This document shows positions 23,626-34,424 of a DNA stretch of 64,000 nt, piece by piece; the first letter of the stretch is position 1, and each line of letters begins with the position of its first letter. The notes under the pieces are model-generated. The model was not told where the DNA came from. It saw only the letters and a list, made by a program, of their open reading frames with translations, and did no database searches. Made by a program: the position numbers and the translations under genes. The DNA lies in the NCBI GenBank assembly GCA_949357655.1, contig CASHTG010000018.1, positions 310,001-374,000 on the forward strand, given 5' to 3'. The DNA comes from Parascedosporium putredinis. Lineage: Eukaryota > Ascomycota > Sordariomycetes > Microascales > Microascaceae.

Positions 23626-26600
23626 GGCGGCGCGGTTGTGATGATGACGGTCAAGATTCCGGTGAGGGCCTGAAGAATGGCCAGTCTTGCTCTCTCTTCT
23701 TTCCTTGTCGCGGCGAGCTTGGTTTCGGTTATTCCTATAATCTAGAGACTCGCTCCGTTGTGGTTCGCCAGAGATTGGTGGGTGGATGGGTATTGGGATG
23801 AAATGAAATATGATAGGCTGCTCTTGAAAAAGGACGAATCTCTTGGTCCAGCCGAGATCTTGAACACGAGAAGAACCAGAAAAAAAAAGAAAAAAAGAAA
23901 AGAGTTGAGTGATTAACAGAGGATGACGGGGATGACGAGGAGGAGGGCAGTCTGGGCCTTAGGTTTGATACGTCTTTTGGTACGCAAATCCCACTGAGAG
24001 AAGGTAAGAGGAAGGGTGGAAGACGGACACAGGGCGATTCCTTGTTTGGGTAACGGAAGTGAAGAAGAAACGATGGGAGGGATCTCCAGACGAGCAGTTC
24101 CCCAGAGTGATAAGTGGTCACTGGTATCACAAGTAGTCTCTTGCTACAGTTCGAGAAAGGCTTATCTTGCCTTGCTACACAGGGGAGTACCTGGTAGCGT
24201 TCATTTCTTCTCGAACACCTCATCCCAACAGAGCTTAAGTACAAGGAATGATACATGATCGACACAACCCGAGATAATGAGCTTCTCTCCTCCCCACCCT
24301 GTGATAGCCAGCCGGCCAAAAGTTGGGGCCCCCGCAGAAGGACCCCGGCGGTGGGCCCCCAAGTATTGTATTCCGCACGACCCAAAAAGGGAAGGGGTGT
24401 TTGGATGGGAAAAGCTTCAGTCGTCTTGCCGTTCTTTTCCCTTTGCTCAGAGGGTGGGTTGCAAGTGTCGTCCGTCAGCCCAGGGGCGGAGCTTGCGAAT
24501 CGGGGCTGCTCATGGCATGGCCAGCCCCTTGTTTCTGGATCTACATGCTAAGTATCCACGGGCGTGCCTCGTTTTCTTTTTTTTTTTTTCTCACTATTCT
24601 CTTCTCGGCGAGGATGAACCGGGAAAATGAGAGACCGAGAATTTCAAGTATTACATGGAAGTTTCGACAAAGCCTTTGCGAAAACGAGAGTTCAACTCTC
24701 CACAGCACGGCGCCCAACAGAACCAACAAGCATCAAGACCGGCGGAGCACCTTTTGGAGGGAGGGAAAGGTCAGACCATGGGCTGGCGTGGCCTCTTCCT
24801 GTTTTGAATACGCGTGCGTTGGGGAGAGCAAGCGGAGGCGCTGAAGAAGGCGGGACAAAAGACTTCGTCATCTCGCAAAGTTTTCAATGTTGATTTTGGC
24901 GCATGCTTCAATGGTTTTCTTCCCCTCAAGTCAGCCAAAAAGTATTGGATCGGTGGAGCAACTTATGTTTTAGAGGTCCACTAGTGACGTGAAGGGTGGC
25001 TGAGTCTCCTGTGTCACTGCCAATACAATGGACCCGGATATCAAATCATCGGCGTTGGGTGGGACACAGGCACGGCGGTTCCATACGGAGTGACATTTCT
25101 TCTCCTCTCGCTGCTTTTTCTTCTCTGCGAGTCTTCTCTTTCTTGAATGTCGCTTCGTCGTCTACCATTCCCACCATGGTGTGGTGGGTTACGCGTTTCG
25201 AAATGGACAAAAGTATATTGCTCCACCAGGCGTGCACACGAAGAAGAGGCTTCATACTCGGAATAGAATTTTGGAAATAGAAGTCTCGTAGCTTTCTTCA
25301 TCATCATGACTACGTCCACTTTCTTCTTACACAGAGGGCTGGGTTACCGTCCTTCTTCTACCCCTCTTCACGGTTTGATCGAGCCCGCCGTTGAGGATGA
25401 GGCCGATCTGAAAGGGAAACGGTAGGGAAAACACAAACCCTGCCGTGCCGTGTCCTCCGCCGTGTCCTCTCCGACGGATCAAAAGAAGAGAGGGGAAAAG
25501 CTTGTTTCAACGATGGAGAAGAGAACGATCAAAATTCGTGGGAGGACGGAAACGCAAGAAGAAAGGCCCAGGCAAGCCAGGCAACCAGGCCAGGCAACCA
25601 GGGTCAAAAACCACACTCTCAGCGGAGTGATGATCAGCGGGCGAGCTGTGGATCAGATCTGCGTCAATCAATGTCCTGCGCGGCGTGGGCTTTGCTTTTC
25701 GACCCTTGCGCGACAGGGGTTGGCGCCATCTTGAACTTTCAGTTCAGTCCACTAATAATACTTGTAATACATCCATCAAGCCTGTGCGAACTCTCTCGTC
25801 CAACCCGCCCGTCCCTCGACGGCGGAAACGATCGAAATGGGGACAGGGAGGATTTCCCGGCGTGGGACGGCGGTCCACCCATGTGGCTTGCCTTGCTCAG
25901 GAACCCGGCGGGAAACCGCTCATCCCTCTTTTATGAAACAGCGCCGGAAATGTCGTGACTGAGCGAGGTAGGCAGGTAGGGGAAGAGTCCTGGCGTATTG
26001 CCTGCTAGCGAGCGCCATGCTTGCCGAATCGATAGTTCCGGGTCGGGAAATTGAGGGCAGACTTCTATTCGGGGATCTCTCGATCAACCAAGGCCATCAC
26101 CATACTAAGTGAATACAACGGCAAGACTGCTGAGAGGAACTGTCGGTGGGGTGTTCATGTTATCGTGCTTGTCCACTCCTCAACCCCCGACTATCTCGCC
26201 GAGTCTTGGAAATCTCACTACTTGAATAACACTACATATGTCCTATTTAGGGCTTAATATTCGAGAGCCTGTCTCTGGATCTCGGGTTTGGAAGAAGCTT
26301 TCCAAGCACGGCATTTGTTTCGGCGCCAAACCATTTCCGGTTCGAGGATAAATCCATCAACCATCAATCAGTACAAGCACTCAGCCCACTGAGTAGTCTC
26401 TCAAGCCTCTCAGGCACCACTGATCGACTTGTAGTGGCGCACAAAACCCATACGCTGGAGTTTCGCTGGACAACACCATATTAACCTGGGCGGTAAGGTA
26501 ACCACACCAGGATTAGTACCACACCCCCTACTTCCAGCCACACTAAGGTTCTCTTTCCTCTGCTACACCATCCCACATCAAATGCAAGGGAAAAAAACCC

Positions 26601-26686
26601 TTTCTTGATCCATCATTTCATCCAAATCCATCCGTCGTTTCGAGCCCATATCCATCGTCATTCTAATCGATAGCTCTAAAGGTGAC
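23626..26686. other. Intergenic stretch, no gene recognised
   Basis: This 3.1-kb stretch lies between the mannosyltransferase start and the transposase fragment. Only short frames without recognisable domains are present. The right end becomes AT-richer towards the transposon fragment. Confidence 0.5.
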
Positions 26687-27088
26687 TTGAAAACCCTCTT
26701 CTCAAGGCTTTGCTGCTTCTGGAGGGATCAGGCAGTAAATATTAAGCTAAACCAAGATATGCAGAGGGGAAGAGTTCTTACAAGTGCCTATATCTGGCTT
26801 TTCAGTTTTATCCGAGGCCACATCACCCGGCAAGCCATGACTATTATCCTCGAACATTATCAGGCAATCAAGGATCTTCCACAAGGACCGCAGTATCCTT
26901 GTAGGTGTACGATCCAAGCTACACATGGCTTACCATGTAAGCATGATATCTGGATCTCTATAAGAGATCAGAGGCCCCTCCAGATACAAGATATCCATAC
27001 CCGGTGGTGGTGGAAGAAGCCCTCCCAGCCAAGTGCCCAGGATATCACTAAAGATGCCCAGGAAGTGAAGCGAGAATGTAGTATTTGA
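26687..27088 (+). pseudogene. Degenerate MULE-type transposase fragment with SWIM zinc finger
   Basis: The fragment encodes about 130 residues. A helical segment ('RGHITRQAMTIILEHYQAI') is followed by 'CRCTIQATHGLPCKHDI', which fits the SWIM finger CxC-xn-CxH. It then continues with 'LQIQDIHTRWWWKKP'. This order matches the C-terminal end of fungal Mutator-like (Hop-type) transposases, where the SWIM finger follows the catalytic domain. The DDE catalytic core is absent, no terminal inverted repeats were identified, and the local DNA is AT-rich compared with the genes around it. I read it as a dead relic of a DNA transposon. The ATG at its left edge is probably incidental. Confidence 0.65.
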
Positions 27089-28794
27089 AGATCTGATGGA
27101 TCAGAGGATAGAAGATGAGGTCTTGATAGGCTAGGATGTATTTGGATGGAAATGATAGATCTATGGAAGGGGTTTTGTTCTTTTCCAAAGATATCTACCT
27201 TAGTGTGGCTGTAAGTATGGGGGTGTGCGACTAATCCCAATGTGTTAGACATGGTGTTGTACAGCAAAACTCGCATGTTGTGTACACTACCTTAGTAGAC
27301 AATCCCTAAAAGAAAGATATTAATACAGGGAAATCCAAGTCAGCGAGACCAGTCTTGAAACAACGGAAGCTACGAAGTACGAGTAGGCCATGGCCTGTCA
27401 AGCTCGGAAAGGGAAGCACAAGACAGTATGATCTAGACTAGTCTGTGCCAAAAGCGTTTGCGTACGACGGGTACGTTTTCGGTCCACGCGTGCGTACATG
27501 GATTCGTAAGACGAATTTGATCCAAGTGGAGCCCGCTGGTGCTTTGCAAGTCCCTCTATTTTGTCACGGCGCACAATGGATACAAGTGGAGAGTAGATCT
27601 CTTCGTTAAGCAACGTAATCTACAAAAATGGATCCATAGATCTCTTCGTTAAGCAGCGTAATCTACAGAAACCAACCCTCCTTGTTCTTTCAAGTCTTTC
27701 AACCAAGATAAGAAAAATCCAGGTTCCAAGCACGCACGCCGTGGGAGGGAGGACAGAGGGAATCAGGGGCCACGGCGGGTCCTTTCTTCGGGACGCTAAT
27801 GATGATAAGCACCGCAACATGGAAAAGATCTAAAATTATCACTTCTCTAACAAGGCCAGACGAAGCAACTGAAACCGCCAAACAATGTTGCTCCCCATAT
27901 TATTACTCGGTGTCCCGAAAAGGAAAGAGTTGGGCCCGTCCAATTTACATGAGAACGTTTCGCCTTGGTCCCTGCGCCCATCTCGAGGCTTGGCTTTCAT
28001 CATCGCCCCGATTTTTTGTCAGGGACCCAACGGCGCGCTATCAATTGATCGGCGGACCTCTATGTTCAGTGTCGTTCCGCGGTCGAGGGACGAGCAAGAG
28101 ATGAAACAAGAAAAAGAAAAAGATTCGCTTCTAGCATTCAGTTTAACAGGGCAGGAAGCATGATATTAAATATGGATAAGGAATTAGAACAAAAAAAAGA
28201 AAAAAGGTCTAAGGCGAGAATTTTGGCTAGGCCGGAGGAACCATTCATACAAAAAAACAGGCAAGAAAGGAGTGAGGGAAAAAAAAAGTACAGGACAAAG
28301 AAGAGAATGGATACATTTGAACCCGGGCTCGAAAGAGGTCTTGTTGGTGCTTGTTGCTTTCTATTTTTAACCACGCCGCACGTACGCTTCTTTGGTGACA
28401 TTCCCATCACGGCAGCTGAGCCCCTCTCTCTCTCTCCTCTAAAACAGAACAAGGAAATGAAGAGTAACGCATCACCTTATCGAGTGACGGCGCAGAGGAA
28501 CGAGAAAGACGCCTACGCCCACAGCGGCAGCAAGCCGGAGGCCCAGCGCACGGCACATGTCTGCGACAAAGCATACCACGCACGCCCGGGCGCTGGCCGT
28601 GCAAAACAACGACGGCACCAGCACCGAGCGCGGCAGCTTGGGGGCGGGGAGCAGGCGGCACCGCGAACTTAGAAATAGTAAAATAGCCTCGTAGAGGACC
28701 ACGTACAAGTAAACCCGCAGGGCCGGTGTGACAAGGTCCAGTGCGAGACGGAGGGCGACGGTAAAAGGGGGAAGTGGTCGCGTGGCCGGACTCG
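27089..28794. other. Intergenic stretch with a 43-bp-period direct repeat
   Basis: No gene is recognised. AT-rich DNA continues from the transposon fragment to about 27350. A two-copy direct repeat lies at 27594-27670. The right end is the 3' flank of Sac1. Confidence 0.5.
27594..27670. repeat. Two-copy direct repeat, 34-bp unit, 43-bp period
   Basis: The unit starting TAGATCTCTTCGTTAAGCA occurs at 27594-27627 and again at 27637-27670, with two A/G differences. Both differences are transitions. Confidence 0.85.
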
Positions 28795-31209
28795 CTAATC
28801 CTCTTTGCTACCCTCTTCGGCCCGCCTGTACTGCGCGATGCTCGAGCCGCGCTCGTGCTGGCCTTGCCGCGCCAGAAGCGACCCAACCACAGGGTCCTTT
28901 CTCGCCTTGAGGATTTGCTCGTTGAAGCCCTCTACCGCGTACGGCCGGGGAGACAGTTTGGGCCAGTTGACCTATACACGACCAAGGAAAGATGGTTAGC
29001 AACATGATTAGATGTGATGGGAAAAGATAAGGGGGAGAAAAATGTATTGAGAACAGCAAAGAGAAGTGAGTGAAACTTACGTAGAGCATTCCGTGGGCAA
29101 AAATGAACCGGAAGCAGTATGCTGCGATGGCTAGGAACAGGATCACCGCACCCCGCCTCGACATGGCAAAGGCCCCCGGGTCCCGCGGCACAAACGCAGC
29201 AAATAGCACCACAAAGATGCTAAACGCCAAGATATACGGCATCGCCTGGATCACCACCGGCCGGCGATCCGCAAACGCCGGGTTCGCCCCAATCTGCGCT
29301 CGTCCGGGCAGGTACACGCCTAGGAACAGGTCGTACGAGTCCTGCCGAGGTCCGTCCATGAAGTTGTTGAGGAAGTAGCGCGTGACGCCGACCCGACCGT
29401 CCTGGAGCTTGCCCGCCGTCGTGCGCATACCCAAACGCGTCATGTCCGTCTTCATGGCACCTGTGCCCGAGTACGACGACGATACCGTGTCGGCGTTGTC
29501 CGCCCAGAGGTTGCGGAACAGGAACTCGAACGCCGGGTCCTCTTCCTTGAAGTTGAGCCCGGGCGCCATGATGCCCAGGTCGATGAACTGCCGGTTCAGC
29601 GTGTAGCGCGCGAACAAGCTCTGCACCACGTTGGTCCGGTCCAGGCAGTCCATGCAGTTCGTCCTCATCACGCTGCTTTGCAGGCTGCGCGCTTCCAGGC
29701 GCCCGTCGTTGGTCGCGGGCATGTCGACCCCTCGGAAGTAGCCCTGGTCCTGGAGCGCGTTCTCGAGCCGCTCGAGGAGCACCGCGGCGCGGTGCAGCCG
29801 GGCACCCTTGGTTTCGCTGTGGAAATCGAAGAAGACGTAGTGAAGCCTGTCGAATTCGGTCCGCGACTTGGTGGGCTCGACAATATGGTACTTTTCCCGC
29901 GTCAAGTTGTCCTTCTCGATCTGTCCCGCCGGCGAGGACATGAGGATCTGCACCACTTTTTCGTACGACTCCTTGACCGCGGCCTCTCGCCCGCTCTTGT
30001 TGACCAAGTTGATCAGGTAGTTGTCGCCGTAGATCCGGATCTGCTCGTCAAAATGCTTCTTCGCCGACGGCACCGCCGTCTCGATGCCTCGTACCTGGAT
30101 CTTGGGCGTATACTTGAGCGTGTTGATTTCCGCCCAGAACGACGGTACGCTACCTCGGGTCTGCACGTAGGATAGCACCTGCGTATCCTGTCCGCCAAAC
30201 GCGCCGCCGGCCTTTCGCTGGTCGGTCCGACGCCGCCCGAGAAGCCGCTGATGCCGGTGGCGCTCTTGTCATTGATAATTAGAATCTGCTCCGTCTCGTT
30301 GTAGTTGGCCGCGTGGCCCTCGTCGTCGAGTCCGCGCGTGAAGAAGCGGGTTCCGCCTCGGTGCCGGGACCGCCTGGTGATGAGGGCGAGGGTGATGGAC
30401 GTGCCCTTGAAAACGGTCGGCCGGATCTCGAGCATGCCAAAGATCACGGGAAGAATGAAGGGATCAATGTCCGGGTGCGGGCCAGGGTAGAGTCGGGCAC
30501 CACCGGTTCGGAATTCAATCAGGTCCGACTGGACAAACCTGTTCCAAAAGAACCTGTCGTCGGCCCTCTTCCACAGAGGCTGCGTGGTATCGGCCTGGGA
30601 CTGGCGCTGGAACGGGTTCGTCAAGTCGATCGAGTAGGAAAAGTACATGGGCCCGTTCTTGAGGGAGGCTTGCAGCAGGGCCATGAAGGCATCTTCGTCG
30701 GGATCCCGAATCTGCTTCCGGCGCATAGGGAGGATTTGAGTCGAGACCACCCGGTAGACCATGTGGCCCTTGAGCCGGCCCACGGGCTGCGATTTCGTGA
30801 TCACGATAATGTATTTATCTGCGGTTCCACGTGGCGGTTAGAACAGGTGCCGTTGTTAAATACCCTTGGCTGCGGCAGCGCGCGGGGGTGGAGGAGCTAA
30901 GCTTCTCCTCTCACTTCTTCGCGCACTATCCAGCAAAAGGCAGACGGGGGTGTGGACAGCATCCATTCGCGATCTTTACTTACCGAGCCGGAGCTGAACG
31001 ATACCCAGAATCCCATTGATGCTCATAACCTGGTAAGGCCTGGGGGCATGGCTGGGAGCGCCATAGGCCAAATGGATGTCGCCCGTAGGCCGTTCGATGA
31101 CGAGCGAGGGAGCATCGGGAGAAGACGGCGAGGAAAAGGTGTAGGCGCTGTCCGCGAACTGAACGTTGATGTCGCGGTAGGGAAATAGCGGCCCCTTGAT
31201 GATCGCCAT
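28795..31209 (-). CDS. sac1: Phosphoinositide phosphatase Sac1
   Basis: ER/Golgi membrane lipid phosphatase that dephosphorylates phosphatidylinositol 4-phosphate and related phosphoinositides. The start at 31209 gives 'MAIIKGPLFPYRDINVQF'. Exon 1 ends at 30984, and a 165-bp intron (30819-30983) leads into 'KYIIVITKSQPVGRLKGH'. The Sac domain carries 'YFSYSIDLTNPFQRQ', 'FFWNRFVQSDLIEF' and the catalytic CX5R loop 'RTNCMDCLDRTNVVQS'. Two C-terminal membrane segments follow ('YILAFSIFVVLFAAF' and 'AVILFLAIAAYCFRFIF'). A second intron (28972-29080) separates a cytosolic tail that ends EEGSKED. Total length is about 713 residues. One base is missing near 30215, where 'SERPA' must join 'GGAFGGQDTQVLSYV'. 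The gene diverges from a Rab5 gene across a short spacer. Confidence 0.95.
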
Positions 31210-31929
31210 CGTGAGGGAGGGTTTTTAAGATGCTGGAAAGAATAAGGCCATAAACAAAAAGTATAAAGTTGGCTGGGGATTTTCTGGGCAGAAGCGCAAG
31301 TCCTCACACCAAATTGAGTTGAAGCAAATCCAAGACCTGACAGCTGTTAAGAATTCCTCCCTCCGAAAAAGGTACACTCCTCGATTCACATGCTCCTGGG
31401 CCCACCAACTTCGTAAGCTGCTGCTTGAAAGGATAGCTGGCAAGCTTGGTTCTGTTCTTAGTCAGCGACAAGGGTGGGGCGTCGCTAATCAATGTTCCCA
31501 ATCTGCCTGGGTTGGCCCCTCGCTTGCTGTTCGTTGCTCCCCTGGGGCGACGGTTCTTCCTCGCCTTCCCAACAGTTCCCACAGTGTTTAGTCATCTGCA
31601 CTGCCTGGTTCGGCATATTGAAGCCTCGTGACGTGTGAATGTTGATTGTTCTGGCCATTCACAATCCAAGCTTTGGCGAAAGGGAGCCCAGCGTCCCCTT
31701 CCCTTTCAACACCCATCTCAGAGGCCCATTTCTCATTTCACACCTGCTTCGTCATCCAAGGCCCACCCAGCCTTTGCTAGACCTGACAACATCGAGATAA
31801 CCACAACCTTGCACGACTTGACGATTTCTGGTGTCTGTGTTTTTCTTTTTACCCTTTTAGCGCCCTCTGCCCAGAAACATTCTATCTTCCCCCTCCTCCC
31901 ATAACAATTCGATATCAACGCCACCCATC
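31210..31929. promoter_or_regulatory. Divergent spacer between sac1 and ypt5
   Basis: This 720-bp non-coding stretch lies between two divergent start codons and so should contain both promoters and both 5' leaders. No specific binding site was identified. The part next to ypt5 has CT-rich runs typical of fungal transcription-start regions. Confidence 0.6.
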
Positions 31930-32955
31930 ATGGCCAGTCGGGGACCCCCAACGCGCGAGGCATGAACACCCGCTTTGCCCAGTTCAAGCTCGTCCTCCTA
32001 GGTAAGAATTGCTTTGCCCCCGCTTCTTCGGTTCCCTCGGCCGTCTTTTCTTTCTTTCTTTCTCGACCAGACTCGGAGAAGAAGTGCTAACACGAGACTC
32101 GCAGGTGAATCCGCCGTCGGCAAGGTAACAATTCCCGCTATATCCGATCCCCTCTGGCCTCGACTGCCTTCCTCTCGCCACTCCGACAGTGGACTGACAT
32201 TATTTTGCAGAGTTCTATAGTTCTACGATTCGTCAAGGTGTGTAGGCCATCGTTTCGAGACGCTGTGTGCAAGCTGTGGGGAATATGTCTAACATCTCTG
32301 GACCTGCAGGATCAATTCGACTCGTTCCGAGAATCCACCATCGGTGCCGCCTTCCTCACCCAGACTATTTCGCTTGATGAGAACACGACGGTAAAGTTCG
32401 AGATATGGGATACCGCCGGTCAGGAGCGATACAAGTCGCTAGCTCCCATGTACTACCGCAACGCCAACTGCGCAGTAGTAGTTTATGATATTACACAGGC
32501 TGTACGTCATGTCCTAGTTGCCCGCCCCGTACCATGAGAGAGAAGGCCAAACAGAACTGCACTGCTGCTCGTGTCTTGTACTAACGTATGTTCTACAATA
32601 GTCGTCCCTAGACAAGGCCAAGTCGTGGGTTAAGGAACTCCAAAGGCAAGCCAACGAGAACATCATTATCGCCCTCGCCGGAAACAAGTTGGATCTCGTT
32701 ACCGAGCAGCCCGATAAGCGAGCTGTGCCCACCGCCGACGCCGAAGCGTACGCCAAGGAAGCCGGCCTCCTCTTCTTTGAAACCTCGGCAAAGACGGCCG
32801 AGAACGTGCGAGACCTCTTCACTGCGATAGCGAAGAAGCTCCCTCTAGATCAGGCTGGTCCCAGGGGCGGTGCCCGTCCTGGCCCTGGCCGTGGTGGTGT
32901 CAACCTTACCCCCGAGAACCAAAACACCAACGTCAGCGGCCCTTGCAGCTGTTAA
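31930..32955 (+). CDS. ypt5: Rab5-family small GTPase (Ypt5/Vps21)
   Basis: Early-endosome Rab GTPase. Five exons are separated by introns at 32002-32104, 32125-32210, 32238-32309 and 32502-32601. Joined, they give 'FAQFKLVLLGESAVGK' (P-loop), 'DQFDSFRESTIGAAF' (switch I, Rab5 signature), 'WDTAGQERYKSLAPMYYRNA' (switch II), 'GNKLDL' and 'FETSAKTAENV'. The product ends in the prenylation motif CSC. Length is about 221 residues, normal for Rab5. The exon between the first two introns is only 20 nt. The ATG at 31930 (MASRGP) is the conserved Rab5 start but needs one restored base near 31946. Without it, translation would begin at the in-frame ATG at 31962 and lose about 11 residues. Confidence 0.95.
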
Positions 32956-34424
32956 AGGAGCCAAGGGATCATGCGTCACGTCTTTGCGGGTTCCTCTCTT
33001 TATTTCATCTTTTCTTCAGTTCCTTTTTTTTTTCGGCTTTACGGTTCATGGTATTCGAGGTAGAGCGGCATACATAACGCTGGGAATTCGAGCCGTAGGG
33101 CGCTGCTCCCGACCTCCCGTAGGTCCCCTTGTATATCTATGCGCCAGGGAGCTCCGTTGACGTAGAACGGCATTGTACGGGGTGCGGGAGGGCAAGGAAC
33201 AAGACAACAGGCTTTTTGCCATCAGCATCGGAGGTGGGGACGGATATATCAAACCATTCAAGAGGCTGGTCACGAATGTGACAAACACCATACACTAATA
33301 TCGGACCTAGAATTTGCTGGTCCGTGTTCTTCTTTTGCTCCAAGAAACTATCTAAGAAATCTTTTTATTTTTTTCTTCCACCACTTTGTTCTTACGCTCG
33401 CTTTACTTGACCATCCGCTTGGGTTGTTTGTAGACAGGCTAGTCGTTGAGTGGGCGATTACTGCTCTCGGCCGTGTACACCGGTTGGGAGGATCGCAGCT
33501 ACAAGTTTGCAATCTGGAAAGCCAGGCACTAAGCGGCGTCTTTGGGGTTACCCTTGGAGTAGTAGCATGCCAACAAAATTACCACATCTAACATTTGTTC
33601 TAGTAGTTTCAATGTTGTGTGTTGGAGAGTACCCCGGCTGGTGTTAAATCGCACCACTCTCTAGCAAGGCGAAGCGAGGCCTTCAGCCCCAATTTCAACT
33701 TGGTTACCTGGCCGGGAGGGGCAAGATATTATCCTGCTGCCTGCACGCCTTCTTGGGAGCACCAGAAATACCGCTCTGTCTCTTCCCTTTTCTAACCGGA
33801 TGAGACGATGAACAAGCACATACGGTCATACCCCCATGAAAGCGTCCGATCCCGTCCGCTCTCGGGTAACTAAGCATGGGAGGGCTGGACTAGTAGTTGG
33901 GTCGGTGACGACCAGCGAATCCCCGGTGCTGTATGTTTTTTTTTTGATTCTTTTTATATTCATCTTATTCATAAAGAATATAGAACCGACCGTAGTAGCC
34001 CAATTAATTCTGTACGAAATATTTTCAAAATGGTGGTTTTATTTCTTAGTTCTCCCCTCCCCGGCGTCATGGGCCGTCGTTGAGATGCAATCAGGTCTGC
34101 GTCAGTGAAAGAGCCTCGGGTAATTCAGAGCAACGTACGTGCGGCATATGACGGAATGGGGAAAAATAGTTTTCTCTCGCCCAAGAAAAAAGTAACCCGA
34201 GTTTGTCCCCTGGCAGCTCGAAAGGTATTTACCCGGAGTTTCCCCGCCAAACAATTTTGCCTCGAAGCCGAAGAAGCAGGAAGCCCTCGTAGCAAACCGG
34301 AACCTTGGTCCGAAATCGAACGCATCAAACCAATTGTCAAAAAAGCGCCTTCGCTCCGGGCTCTTCAACCCCCATCCCAAACCAGCCAATTGCCCTCCCT
34401 TCCTCTCCTTCTACATAGCCCTCC
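32956..34424. other. Intergenic stretch between ypt5 and mic60
   Basis: This 1.5-kb stretch has no recognisable gene. It contains the 3' flank of ypt5, an AT-rich patch around 33935-34050 and the mic60 promoter. Confidence 0.5.
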
